Positions 45,066-57,250 are shown, counted from the first letter of the stretch. The stretch is DNA of 64,000 nucleotides from Mallotus nudiflorus (GCA_947683625.1 CANTUR010000644.1:1601501-1665500), one strand, 5' to 3'. A program made the numbers and translations. The notes: generated by a model from the letters alone, not told the origin.

Positions 45066-47122
45066 TGTTGAATAATTAAACTTGTTTTATGGTCTTAATC
45101 AAAAGAAGAAAAATTGTGGCTAAGACTAAAAGAGACATATGATAATTAAGACCATGTGAAGTTGTCTTTCCACTTGTATGTTTTAGTGTGGTGTTAGGTA
45201 TAAGCACCCAATTTCGGGATGATAAAGTGTGGATACGACAAAGAACTCCAATGATGAAAATGTCATAAATAGATGTTCAATTCTTGAAGTGTGAAACCTC
45301 AAATGCCTAAATGCATTTTCAAAAGGATTTAATTATTGTTTTTAAGGACTTAACTATCATGTTTTCTTTCTTTATGGACCTAATTGAAAGACTTAAATTC
45401 TTTCAGGGGTCTTTTTATAATTACAAATTTTAAAAAAAGATGATCGGAATTCTATAATTCCGGACGAAATTATGCAATTTTGATCAGAATTATGTGTTTG
45501 CTGTTTGTTTTACAGCTAAAAAAAAAATTGTTCTTTGTGAATTTTGATTGGTTGAATGATCTAATAAATTGATTTATCTAATTTTTTTAGTAAATAAAGA
45601 GTCGTTTGAAGTCAAAACTCAATCACTGTGAGATAAAGAGGAGGATACGTCTTTTAGCTAGGGTTTTCTATAAAAAACCCAATTAAAACTTAAAAAAGGG
45701 AGGAACTTCTTCTCCTTGTTTTTTTTTTTGGGAAAACAACTTCTTCTTCTTTTATAATCTATTTTTTTACTCAATTTTTCTTGGAAGGCAGAGGCTTTTG
45801 AAGGGACAACATCAAGGGTTAAGGATTCATTGAAAAACAACAATGAGTTACACCACTTTGAAGAGCTAATCAATACTGCATCCATACCATAATCTCATTC
45901 TCTAATTCCTCCTATTTTATTTTATTATTTTATTTTGATTCTATTAAATATTACTTTTATTTAATTTTTATTGTTATTTCATTTATTCACTAATCCTGGT
46001 TTTTTGTTTGTGTTGATGATTATGGAGAGAGTTACAAGATGAGATTATTTGGAGAACAAAATCCAGGAAGATCCATGGGATGTTATGGATTGAATTTTGT
46101 AGTCGAATATAGTCTAGGTTTTTTGTATTTATCTTTTTTTTTTGTTATTATTTTGTTTGTTATTTTCTTTATTTTCATTTGGTTATTTTTTTTGTTACAT
46201 TAGTTTTTTAAAATTATTGTAATAATCCCAGTAGTGAGAATAATGAAATCCTGTGTGTGGTTGTATGTTTATTTTGATAAATTGGGTTGTAAAAATTAAG
46301 GTTTCAATTTGCCAATTAATTAAAATCAATGGAGAAAGTAAATTAATTTAAGTTGTATGTTAATTAAAAATTAGGGTTTTTTAGAAGAAATAAATTAATT
46401 GATTGTTTTGATATTTTTGGGCTTATTCATTTATTTTTATGTGTTTTGGGCCTCAACCCCATGTTAGGCTTTAACTCATTTATTTAATTTTAGGTTTAGG
46501 TAGTTTTTTTAGCCCAACTTTTAATTAGCTAATTTCATTTAATAGGTTCACTAATTAATTAGGTCTAGGTTTTAATTAAAAATACATCTTTAGGCCCATA
46601 ATCAACTAGATTTTAGGTTAGAGATAACTTAGACTCATTTAGTTAATAAGATATACGCTCACTTTAATTTAATAAAATTAATTAGACTTAGCCCATTAAA
46701 TTAAAGTCTTTTTCATAACTTGTAGATATAAGATCACCTTAGAATTAAAACATGTAGAATTAGGCCCACCAATTCAAATACTTAATAATTTGTACATTTA
46801 GACCCATTTCAAAATTAAAATAAATAGACTTAGGTTCACTTAATCTAAAATCTTGGATGCACGCTAAAGCCCACCATCTATATTAGGTGTTTTGTCATAA
46901 TGTGTTGTTTTAAACATTTTGTATTAATTTATTTATGAGCATTTTAAGTGGTTTGTATTAGTTTGGGGTTAAGTATAAATACCCCCTCTCCCATGCATTG
47001 TAATCATCAAGCAAGAAATTTAGAAATAAAAGCTTGAGTTATAAGAGTCGTAGAAATATTTTTATATTCTTGAGTTTTTAAGAGAGCTAAATTAAGATTG
47101 TTTGAGTGTTTAGTGTTTAACA
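45066..47122 (+). repeat. RT5 5' LTR, split by a solo LTR
   Basis: Part one is 45066-45198 (TGTTGAATAATTAAAC to GTGTTAGG). Part two is 46888-47122 (TGTTTTGTCATAATG to GTGTTTAACA). A TATAAATA box lies at 46974-46981. The interval holds a 1684-bp insertion. Confidence 0.93.
45199..46882 (+). mobile_element. S3: 1.7-kb solo LTR (Ty3, RT6-related) inside the RT5 LTR
   Basis: Starts TATAAGCACCCAATTTCGGG and ends CACCATCTATA. TTAGG is repeated on both sides (45194-45198 and 46883-46887). Start and end match the RT6 LTR family read on its sense strand (TGTAAG-CCCAATTTCGAG, CACCATCTACA). The middle is a different, AT-rich sequence with an internal CT-rich leader (45700-45780). No gag or pol. Confidence 0.88.
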
Positions 47123-47124
47123 AA

Positions 47125-47138
47125 GTAGTATCAGAGCC
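47125..47138 (+). other. RT5 primer-binding site, decayed
   Basis: TAGTATCAGAGCC follows the 5' LTR after a few bases; one mismatch to the initiator tRNA-Met complement TGGTATCAGAGC. Confidence 0.85.
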
Positions 47139-47523
47139 AAATATCGGTATATAGTATACCAAAATGAAGCTCTTAGAAAGATGAATCTAATGCCACTAGA
47201 ATCACCCTAATCAGAGGTCGGACGTGTCGCCAATCGTCGCTAGAAGTTTATTGGCAGAAACCCAATCAACTCACTAAGTTGAAGCTGAGTCAAGCTGAGT
47301 TCACTCAAGCCATTGACTGAGCCATAAAGCCATTTGACTGAGCGATAAAATAAGCTATCAAGCCATTAACCGAGCCGTCAAAGCCATTTTACCACACCAT
47401 TGACCTAGCTGCTAAGCCGTTGATCGAAGTTGACTTTTTAACAGGAGTCCATCTTAAGGTTTTATGGCATTCCAGATCCATTTGTAAATTTAGATTTTGC
47501 AAATTCTTAATAGATTAAGTAAT

Positions 47524-48435
47524 ATGGCAAATAGTGTGGCATCCTTCCAAGTTCTAACACTTAACAACAACAATTATGACAATTGGAGTATCAAAATGAA
47601 GGCTGTCCTTGGTGCACATGATTTTTAGGATATCATAAAGAAAGGCTACAATTAACAAAAAAAATGAGACATCACTATCCTTTTCTGAAAAGGATAGTTT
47701 AAAAGATTCAAGAAAGAAGGACAAAAAGGCTCTTTTTATGATCTATTAAGCCCTTAATGATGATAATTTTGAGAAAATTTCAAATACGACCTTTGTTAAA
47801 TAAGCATGGGAGAAACTATAAAAATTATATAAAGGAGAAGAAAAAGTGAAGAAGGTGCATCTTCAAACCTTAAGAGAGGAGTTTGAATCTCCACAAATGA
47901 AAGGAGGTGAGACCATTACTAATTATTTTTCTAGAGTTTTAATTGTTTATAATCAACTAAAAAGAAATTGTGAAAAGTTAGAATATGTGAGAATAATGAA
48001 AAAGATACTCCACTCATTAGACCCCAAGCTTGAGCATATTGTTGTAACTATAGAAGAGATTAAAGACTTAGAGGAAATGAAGATTGAGCAGCTTCTAAGA
48101 TCATTATAAGCCTATGAAGAGAAGCACAAAAAGTAGTAAGGAATCTTTGAACAACTCTTTAAACTGTAGCTCAAGGATGTGCATGAAAGTCAAGGCAATG
48201 AAAGATATCAATGTGGTTGAGGCAGAAGAAGAAATCACAGACTAGGTGGAAGCTGTGGTCGTGGATGAAGTTGGAGTTCTTACAATTGCAACTTTAATAA
48301 CTATAAGAAAGGTGAAAGTTCTACAAGAAGTAGTAAGAGAGGAAATCCAAAATCAAGGTACAATAAATCCTAAGTTTAATGTTATAATTTTCATAAATAT
48401 GGGAATTATGCATTAGAATGCAGAGCTCCTAACAA
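47524..48435 (+). pseudogene. RT5 gag with lost zinc-knuckle ligands
   Basis: ATG at 47524; reads FQVLTLNNNNYDNWSIKMKA, typical copia gag. Stops cluster at 47627-47780. The open part 47846-48109 reads LREEFESPQMKGGETI and YVRIMKKILHSLDPKLEHIV. The zinc knuckle (about 48380-48425) reads CYNFHKYGNYALEC. Compared with CX2CX4HX4C, the second Cys is Phe and the His is Asn, so it could not bind zinc. Confidence 0.88.
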
Positions 48436-48479
48436 TAAAGTTGAAGAAAAGACCAATTATGTCAAAGCAAAAGTTAAGG

Positions 48480-49045
48480 AGAAGACAGTGCTACTATCTT
48501 ATAGAACCAATGTTGAAGATCAAGGAAGTACTTGGTATCTTCATACTGGTGCAAGAAACCATTTGTGTGGAAAAAGAAGTATGTTCATGGAACTCAATGA
48601 ATTAGTGGTTGACAATGTTTCTTTTAATGATGATTCAGAAGTATCAATAATAGGAAAAGGTAACATCCTTATTTGTGCTAAATATGGTAGTCATCAGTTA
48701 ATTTCTAATGTTTATCATATACTTGATATGACATGTAACATTTTGAGTATAGGTTAACTTTTAGAAAAAGGCTATGATTTTTACTCAAAAAATTATTGAC
48801 TTTTTATAAAAAAATGGCAAAGGAAATTTAATAGCCAAAGCAAAAATTTCAAAGAATAAACTATTTCCTTTGAATATTCAAAATGATGTTGTAAATTATT
48901 TGAAAACTTATTACAAAGATGCATCTTGGTTATGGCATCTTCAATTTAGGCACCTCAACTTTGGAAGCTTGGAACTATTATCGAAGAAGAGAATGGTGAG
49001 AGGAATACCTTATATCAAACATCTATATTAGTTTTATGAAGAGTT
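48480..49045 (+). pseudogene. RT5 protease and pre-integrase; catalytic Asp changed to His
   Basis: The protease reads TWYLHTGARNHLCG at 48530-48570. The catalytic D-T-G is H-T-G, destroying the active site. The domain continues HQLISNVYHILDMTCNILSI. The GAG-pre-integrase region (LWHLQFRHLNFGSLELL, near 48935) follows and is cut at 49045 by RT6, just before the CxxC pair; the second half restarts at 59599. Confidence 0.88.
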
Positions 49046-50378
49046 TGTAGATGGCGGGATTTAGTGCGCGCCCAAGATTTGAGCAACTACGACACTATTT
49101 GAGCTCAGTGCTCTAGAGAACATACTATCATATCATACAGATATAATGTGGAGATGAGGAGTCGCCACCTAGGGTAATAACTGGACAAATTATTTTGGTG
49201 GTACTCAATTCTCTAAAAGAAAGCTAGCACCATAACCAGGAGATTTTGGGAACGGAATACTAACTTTCTTCAGTCTTATGTTCATTTAGAATTAGTTTAT
49301 GAATTACTATCTTATTCTCTATTTACATATAATTTTATTACACCCAAATTAAATATCCATCTAGCCTTAAAGAAAACTAGTCATAAAACTGCATGTAAAA
49401 AATGCATACGAAGTGCATTATCCCTATGTTTAAACTGTATTAATTTTATTTTAAAGTTAGCTAATTCTATATTTTTATTTACAAGTGAAATTGACTAAAG
49501 GTGGACCTACATGTTAATAAATGAGCCTAAGTCTATTCATTTTAATTTAACTAAAAAGGGGCCTATTGTAGATGGTGGGGTTTAGCCCTCATCAAAGATT
49601 TTAGCAACCGTGACACTATTTAGGCTTAAAGCCTTAGAAAACATATTATTATGTCACAAAGAGATAATGTAGAGATAAGGAGTTGCCACCCAAGGTAATA
49701 ATTAGGACAAATCATTTTTGTGGTCTTCGATTCTCTAAAAGAAAGCTAGCACCACAACTAGGAGATTCTGAGAATGGAATACTAACTTCTTTCAGTCTCT
49801 CTAGAACTTTTTTTCTTTTTTCTTTCTTTTTTTTCTTTTCCCTCTATCTTTTCTTTGGAATCCAGAAGATGAAGAAGAAGAGGAGCCAAAGCCCCCTCTA
49901 AAATGAAAACCTAAACCTTTTTAAATACCCAAGTCGCATAATCTCCTATGATTATTAAGAGATAACATGACTTTTTATTTTGAATTTTGAAACTTAAACT
50001 GATTATCAAGATAAAAATCTATTAATTATTTTTTTGAACTAATTAAAATTCAAGAAAAGTATTTTCAAAAATTAAAAAAATAGTGCGTGACCCAATTGAA
50101 ATAGTATAATTCTAATTAGAATTGTAGATTTCCAATCAAAAATTTGTAATTCCGATCCGTAAATTTTTTTTAACATTTAATTATAAAAAGACCCCTAAAA
50201 GAATTAAAACTTTTTTAATTGGGTCCCTGAAAAACATTTTAATTAAGTTTTTAAAAAGCTACAATAAAGCCTAGAGATTCAAAAACCAATATCCACATAG
50301 ACCTATTTATAATAAATTTTCATCACTGAGTCTTTTATCGCATCCAAACTCAAGTCATCCCAAAATTGGGTGCTTATA
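49046..50378 (-). repeat. RT6 3' LTR with internal duplication
   Basis: 1333 bp. Plus-strand subunit A (49046-49566) begins TGTAGATGGCGGG. Subunit B (49567-50378) begins TGTAGATGGTGGGG and repeats the first ~250 bases of A before diverging. A CT-rich leader-like run is at 49805-49850 and the LTR ends GGGTGCTTATA. Confidence 0.88.
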
Positions 50379-50391
50379 GTTGCCCCCCTTT
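50379..50391 (-). other. RT6 polypurine tract
   Basis: Minus-strand AAAGGGGGGCAAC abuts the 3' LTR, fixing the element's orientation as minus. Confidence 0.9.
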
Positions 50392-50639
50392 GTCGTTGTT
50401 TGCTTGACAAATTACGGCAAAGAAAATAAGCACACAATTTCAAAGTAAAGAATCAAGGCACTTAATTGTATCCTAATTGATGGATTGATGCTTAAATTGA
50501 TGTACGATTTTTAGCAAGATGCTATGTTTAATAGGCTTCACTAGATTTCCTATAGAACGTCTAATGAGATATATGCATATAAGTTTTGCTATATTCCATG
50601 TGGGATGTTTAGCAATTTATAATTTGAGAACATGCTATA

Positions 50640-51276
50640 GCTCCTGTGGAACGTATAGTGGTGATGCTATCACTGTGTTTAGTGAATAGCGGTTGACATT
50701 GCATTCAGTGTATGTTGAAAACATGTTATAGTTCCTATAAAACATATAAAGGTGATGCTATCACTGTGTTAAGTGAGTATCAGTTGACATTGCATTTAGT
50801 GCATGTTGAAAACAAGTTATAGTTCCTATAGAACATACAACTATGATGGTATCATTGTGTTCAGTGAATAGCTATTGACACTACGCTCAGTGCATGTTGA
50901 AAATAAGTTATAGTTCCCGTAGAACATACAGCTGTGATGGTATCATTGTGTTCAGTGAATAACGATTGACACTACGCTCAGTGCATGTTGAAAACAGGCT
51001 ATAGTTCCTATGAAACATATAGTGGTGATGCTATCACTGTGTTCAGCGAATAGCAATTGATACTGCATTCAGTGCATGTTTAAAAAAGGCTATAGTTCTA
51101 ATGGAACATATAGCGATGATGCTATCATTATGTTCAGTGAATAGTGGTTGACATTACATTCAGTGCATTTTGAAAATAGGCTATAGTTCCTATAGAACAT
51201 ATAGCAGTCATGCTATCACTATGTTTAGTGAATAGTAGTTGACACTGCGTTCTGTGCATTTTGCTATGTTCCCTAT
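50640..51276. repeat. Tandem array of exactly 91-bp units, seven copies
   Basis: The landmark GTTCCTAT (or one-base variants) occurs at 50640, 50731, 50822, 50913, 51004, 51095 and 51186: constant 91-base spacing without indels. Each unit holds GAACATATAG, GATGCTATCA, GTGTTCAGTGAATA and CAGTGCATGTTGAAAA. Confidence 0.95.
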
Positions 51277-51800
51277 GGAACGTCTAGCAAGTGACACATA
51301 TTCCTTATAGGACGTCTAGTGATCACAATTTTCATTATATTCCTTATGGGACATTCAATGAAATATGCTATAACTACTGTGTAGTGTCTAGCTAATTGTA
51401 TTATAGTTCTTATGGAATGTCTAGTAACTGAAAGTTTTGATATATTTCCTATAGAACGTTTAGTGAAAATATGTTATAACCATTATGTATTATCTAGCTA
51501 GAGCCAAATATGTTATAGGTCCTATGGAATGTTTAGCAAATTGTGATAATGGTGTTATAGGTCTTATGGAATGTCTAGCAAAAGATTTAAAATGTGCTAC
51601 AATTCATATGGAATGTCTAGCAAAAAGTGATTTAATAATGTGTTATAACTATTGTGTAGTGTCTAGCAAGTTGTGATTGTTATAACTACGGTGTAGCATA
51701 TAACAAAGTGGATCTGAAAACTATATTATAGCTACTGTGTAGCATATAGTAAGGTGAATCTAAAAATTGTGTTATAGCTACTATATAGCATATAATTGAG
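51277..51800. repeat. Degenerate short repeats continuing the 91-bp array
   Basis: Words such as TTCCTATGGAACGTCTAG, TATGGAATGTCTAGCAA and ACTACTGTGTAGTGTCTAG recur with irregular spacing of about 45-65 bases, resembling one half of the 91-bp unit. Confidence 0.8.
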
Positions 51801-52320
51801 ATAAAATGCAGTGTATGCAAAATGCAAACATCATATTGAAATATCATGTTAACTAGGATTTTGAGATTTTGTGTTGATCGACTATGCCTTTGATCAACCG
51901 TCTTCATCACTTGATGACCTTGATTAACTTGTTGGCGCTAGTGCTGATTCCACATGTTGGGTTTAATTTTTCTGGACTTGTTGTTCCTGAAAATTTATTG
52001 AAGTTAGTTTCAGCATGATAATTGTACAATAAAGTACATTATATTTTATTTGAATATGAGAAAAGTCATCACTTTATCACGAGATAACGTGCATCTAATG
52101 AATCTCATTAATTTTTATATTTATGACTATCATTTATTTGCTATTTGAAAATGTTAGAGGTATCATTAATCATCTTATATTGAGAGCGTATTTCTTACTA
52201 AGTGAAGAGATGACTTCCATACCTAAATTCAAGGAGAATCTCCTAAACAAAACTTATGGAAATTGAGCATAAACAAATTGAATTCTGAGTATTAAAATAG
52301 TCTTTGAATTATTTATGTTC
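51800..52320. other. RT6 internal region, nothing recognised
   Basis: AT-rich; no coding motif, repeat or terminus seen. Confidence 0.5.
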
Positions 52321-52324
52321 TTTC

Positions 52325-52690
52325 CTTCCTTATCCGAGTATTCCTTCACCTTTTTTATATTACTTAGCGTGGATACCATTCGAAAGGTCCTTTGGATACT
52401 CATACTCTTTCTAGAGCATTGGAGTAGTTAGAGCAACTTTTGATGTGGTAATCTTTTAGTATTCCCTTGCCTTTCTCATATTACTCAATATGGATACTAC
52501 TATAGGTTTCATATTAATACTCTCACTCATTTTTTAGCATTAGAGTAAATCATGCTTGCTCCTATTTCAATTCTCCTCTTAGTATTCCTTTACCTTTCTC
52601 ATGTTTCTTAGCATCAATATCATCAAAGGATTTATACTCGTACTCATTTCTGAGCATTGGAGTAGATTATATGCATATTTATTATTCAAA
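52325..52690. repeat. Tandem repeat of ~121-123 bp, three copies
   Basis: GTATTCC occurs at 52338, 52459 and 52582, each followed by CTT/CACCTTT, TACTTAGC or TACTCAAT, GGATAC and a GAGCATTGGAGTAG-like end. Confidence 0.88.
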
Positions 52691-55490
52691 AGATTGAAAT
52701 GATACTTTAAAATTCAAGCAATTTATACTGCAAATCTATAGATTTTTTTTTTGCATTTTCTTTCCTTTATTTAGGTGCAAACCGAGCATTAGATTAATTA
52801 AAGTTTAGAAATTCTCAGCACAGAGTTGTTAACTAATCATTTGAATTTTACGAGGCCAATAAAAGAAAGCCACTATGATCAAAGGTCCTGAGATAGGCTT
52901 TTCGCACATGATCTCATTAAGTGGATTAATTTACTTTCAATTTGTGGATTTTATTTATTGAGGTTGTATTTTATTGCAAAAATAAAGGAAATAGGGTTAT
53001 ACTACTTCCCTTTGGTATTTGTCAGGTTGTTTATCATGTGACATGATATTTTAATGAGTGATTGACATTTTCATTCTTGATCATTCTTATTGATGTATCA
53101 GTTCTTTTCCCCTTTTTCATTCTATTTTATTTTCCTTTTATAAAATACCATAAGTTAGTTAGGTCTATTTGCAAGTAAAGAAAATTTATCATAATGCAAT
53201 GCTATTCTTTTGCATTCTTCCCTTTTGATTATAATGATGATGTCTCTGATCATAAGATCATGATACTCCACTATTAATGTCATGGCTTTGGACTATGTTT
53301 GTATTTCTGCCATTCTGTTAATGTTATGGTAGAGGGTTTCATTCCTCTTATTAATGTCTCTTAGAAAAAAAAGGTTCAGGAGTTAGATGTCTTATTTCAT
53401 GACTAAAGAAGGTTTTAGAGTGCATTCATCTCAAGTTTTGAGTGCATTCTTCCCTTTAGGGGCCGAGCACATGTATCACTAGCATGCTGGATCTTATCAT
53501 TATTGTATTCCATCCCTTATGTTAGCATTGAAGTTAAGGAGTTTTGCTCTGACTGGTCAGGAGTTGACAAAGATTTTATAGGGATTTGATGTTTCATCTT
53601 TGCTTAAGCATTTTTGAGGCTATCAGATGTACATTCAGGACTATCTTTTATTTTCCCAGTATATGGGGAGTAGGTTCTCCTCTTGTTGAGGCTTCAAGTG
53701 ATATTCCAAATGATGCTCGAGATGAATGATGAATCTGAGGAATTTGAGCGTCCTACCTAGCATTTTTAAAATTACTCATGATGAGGCCTCTTAATAATGT
53801 TGCTCCTCTTATTTTCACTCCTTCAGATGCTTCACATATAAATACTTTAACTACTAATTCTGAATGTTAGTAGTAGAGTATTTGTCCAACCTTGCATGGG
53901 CTTAATGACTTTTATTATGAAAAGTAAGTATTTCACAAAAAGTGCATGCAAGTGTATGCATGTTATGTATTATATGTATGATCCTAACAAGTCTTCTGTT
54001 TGGAACAAATCTATTCTTGTAGCTCAGAGTGTGAAAACAAAGTGGTTCATCAGCATTGAATTCTCTGATGTTAGTACTTCTAATATTAGAACTTCTTATA
54101 TATTTTGTCGAACAAATGACCAGGTTATGCTGTATTAATGAGCTATTAGCTATTTCTTGTAATTTACTTCTTTCTACCCGCTAGAACTTTTTTGATGACT
54201 TTTCAGTCCTCAAATATAGATTTACTGTTCGACAATATTGCCCTAAGTTGCCCCCCATAATGACATTTTGCCCTTAGTTTCATTTTGAATTCATCAAAGC
54301 TATTCTGGCAGTCTTTTCTTCATGTGTATAAGAAACTTAATTTGTTCATAGCTCTTATTGATCCTTTGACCTAGTAACCTAATTAGTTATAGTCTCATGT
54401 ATAAAAGATGCAGAGGAGTGTGTGAACTGACTGATGAGGGTTCTTAAAGCTATAATCAACTGGTCTTGCTCTTTGAAGAACTCTTGAGCAAAATATTAGG
54501 CTTGATGTTGATGCAATGACTGATGATAGTTATAAAGTATGGGTTTCAACTCAAGTTAGTGTTATTAAGCCACTTGAATTCCCTAAGCATAAGGGGACAC
54601 TAGATTTACAAACAAAATCATAAAGGTGTGACAAGAAGAAAAAATATAACTAAAATATTAATCTTATATCTCTGATTCTAGCTTTCATTATATATTGTCT
54701 TTCCATTTAGACACTTATGCAGTATGATAAAGATGAATATACAATGTTTGAACAAAACTTCAAATTCAATTTTACTGATTCATTAGGGCAAAAATGAGAA
54801 CATTCATTACATCACATGATACAACTCCTATCGTCAGTTAGTCCTTTTAGATTTTCTAACTGAATTTATTTTCTCTCATTTTTATTCTCTCTTATTTTAT
54901 ATGACTGGCCTTTTAAGATCCTTTCTATTTTCTTTCTTTTTATCTTAAATTTTCCTCTTTTCAAAAGTTATTTCATGTGATATAGGAATATTCTTTAAAT
55001 TTACATTTTTACCTATGATGAATGGATCTAATGGAAATGAATTTTTATATCAAACATGCAAATACAATCACTATCACAATGCATTGAACCATCAGGATGT
55101 ATATCCCATAAGTAAGCATGTTCAGAATTCATATCATCGATCACTAAAACAAAATAAGTTCTAAAGAAACTAAAATTTTATTTAAAAAATACAATAAGAA
55201 AATTTATTTCCTATTCTAGATGCTAGGGATGCTGATTCTCATAATGGTTGTGCTTTATGTGGTTGACATAATAGCCATTCTTGCATTTCCTCATCCTTGT
55301 TGTCTTTTACCAGGTTCTCAATGATCTATTCCTTAAAGATCTCATTCCTATGAACATCCATACCAGACATATTGATAGGTTCCTCTACACTTAGGTAAGA
55401 CTTCCCATGTCTTTCTTTGAAAAAACTCTCCTTTAGTGGTTTTGCTTTCTTTCCATCCTTTCATACTTTCACTTTATGTGTTTCTTTCTT
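52690..55490. other. RT6 middle region without recognisable pol
   Basis: Both strands were read for protease, RT (YxDD), RNase H and integrase motifs and none was found. The plus strand is open for 80 codons at 53896-54138 but shows no family resemblance. The region may be diverged spacer or captured DNA. Confidence 0.5.
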
Positions 55491-55499
55491 ATCTTACAG

Positions 55500-55870
55500 C
55501 TTCTCATCATCAAGCTCATCACCCCACCATATAGGCACAATTGACTTAAAGGGTATGTTAAAAGAAGGTGGTTTAGTATAAAATACGTTATAGTTAAATT
55601 TACCCAAAGGTTGACCCAATAAATCATCAAATCCTCTTTGTGGCTGCTCAGGAGTCTCAAATTTCTTGCTTTTCTTGTTTAATAATTCATCATCCCCAAA
55701 TTCATCATCCTAACCTTCAGGTGTAATTAATTCTAAAGTAATGTTAAATGAAGGTGGTTTAGAATAAAAAACCTTGTAATTAAACTTGCCCAAAGGCTGG
55801 CCCAATAGATCTTCAGCTCCTATTTAAGGTTGCTTAGGAGTCAAAGATTCTAAGATTTTTCCTTCAACAT
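55500..55870 (-). repeat. Duplicated ~190-bp coding unit in the RT6 gag tail
   Basis: The minus-strand readings DDLLGQPLGKFNYNVFYTKP with PSFNI, and DLLGQPLGKFNYKVFYSKP with PSFNI, are adjacent copies (55530-55640 and 55720-55830). Protein sequence is conserved better than spacing words, so the duplication may once have been translated. Confidence 0.82.
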
Positions 55871-56329
55871 TGATTGGGAGATCTCTCATCATGTTATAGA
55901 TTTATATTTTTAAAGGAGCTTAGCACTTTTTCCTCACTAACTCTTGAGTTAATCATCATGGTAGCTGGGGTTGGTATATTTTAGTAGTTTGGGAAAGGAT
56001 TACTTCTGGTGCTTGGGTTTTTAGGGTCTATGATTTTTTCAAAGTTCATAAGATTTTGGATTTCGTGTTGAAGGTGAGTACAGATGTCTGTGGAATGGCT
56101 AATAACTTAATGGAATTTTTAATAATTGTTCGGGTTATAGCTAGGGACATTTAGGTTTGGTGGTTTAGAAAAGGTTAGGGGTATAAGTAAGTCCTTTTGC
56201 ATCAGGCGGTCTAGGACTTTGGATAGGGGTTGGTTGAAATTGGAGAATCTCCTTGGTGTTTAAACAACATGCACTTCCATGACCCTACTAGTGCTTCCTT
56301 GATGTGTGCCCCTAGTTAGGTAGTTTCTT

Positions 56330-57250
56330 GCTCTAGTGGTTCAAAGCTCTTATTTTCCTCACTCTCGATTTCCTTAACTTGCAAACCATCGTTATAAAGA
56401 TCTATAAATATTTTAGGATTCATCATTTGTAGTCTTTCAACCAGATTGGGTGACACATTTCATACTATCATCCTAACCTGATCCTTCTCATTTAGTTTAT
56501 TTTTCATTAATCTTGCCTTGTTCATAAATCTGGTAAAGAAATCATAAAAGGATTCATTTGATTTTTGCTTAGTCAATTACAAATCCCTGGTGGATACTTC
56601 CAATCTAGTGTTATAATCATATTATTTTAAAAAAGTAGTACACAGTTTTTTCCAATCAACCCTAACATACTTTTCTCACCCATAATACCAGTTTATAGTC
56701 ATTCTTTTTAAGGACAGTACAAATAACCTAATGATCACTGTTAATGGGGCCTTTGTAGTGCTTATAGTTATTGTGTACTGATTGAGATGAAGCCTAGAAT
56801 CTCTAATTCCATTAAACTTCTGCAACTGAGGCATTTTGATCACCATCCATTTGTAGCATATCATCAAAGTCAAATGAATATCCCATGCCTTGTCCTCTAA
56901 TCAACTCTTCCATTTTGGACATTTTCTAGGTTAGTGCTTGCATATGTTTAGATTCATGGTCTTGTACTAGTTCAAGTGATTTTCTCTTTGCCTTCTCTAC
57001 CATGTAGTTCTCTACATCCTCAAACTTCACATTAATATCATATGGGTTTCTAGCAACAGGTTGCCCCCCAACATTATTGGCAGTAGATGGAGCATCTGCA
57101 ATAAGTGGGATAGCTATAGCAGTAGGTGGTTGCTCAATTACACATGGTGGTATGATAGTAGCAGCAAGTTACTTCAATATAGATAAAGCCTATCTCATTT
57201 ATCTCGCATCATAGCCCTTATGTCATCCATCAAAGCTCCCTTGATTTCTT
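56330..57250 (-). pseudogene. RT6 gag (Ty3 retrotransposon gag), broken
   Basis: The minus strand reads a coiled-coil-like start (KHMQALT, MSKMEELIRGQGMGYSFD, about 56960-56870), then the gag core: LQKFNGIRDSRLHLNQY, LFVLSLKRMTINWYYG, VRVDWKKLCTTFLK, YDYNTRLEVSTRDL, NESFYDFFTRFMNKARLM. This is the usual plant Ty3 gag pattern (F-G--DP--HL, then W, then R-F---F---Y). Several stops (at least four in the core) occur at positions occupied by Trp, Gln or Arg codons in relatives. A frameshift lies near 56850. No zinc knuckle was recognised. Confidence 0.85.

Noticed and set aside
49683..49901. ORF of 72 codons with a Phe-rich stretch
   Set aside because: It crosses the CT-rich part of the RT6 LTR and the matching region of the other LTR does not preserve it.
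50640..51276. 91-bp period mistaken for a CRISPR array or a repeated gene
   Set aside because: The whole unit is conserved, with no unique spacers, and no long reading frame persists through it.
53896..54138. 80-codon plus-strand ORF inside RT6
   Set aside because: No family resemblance, no neighbouring exons, and the element reads on the minus strand. Left as unexplained internal sequence.
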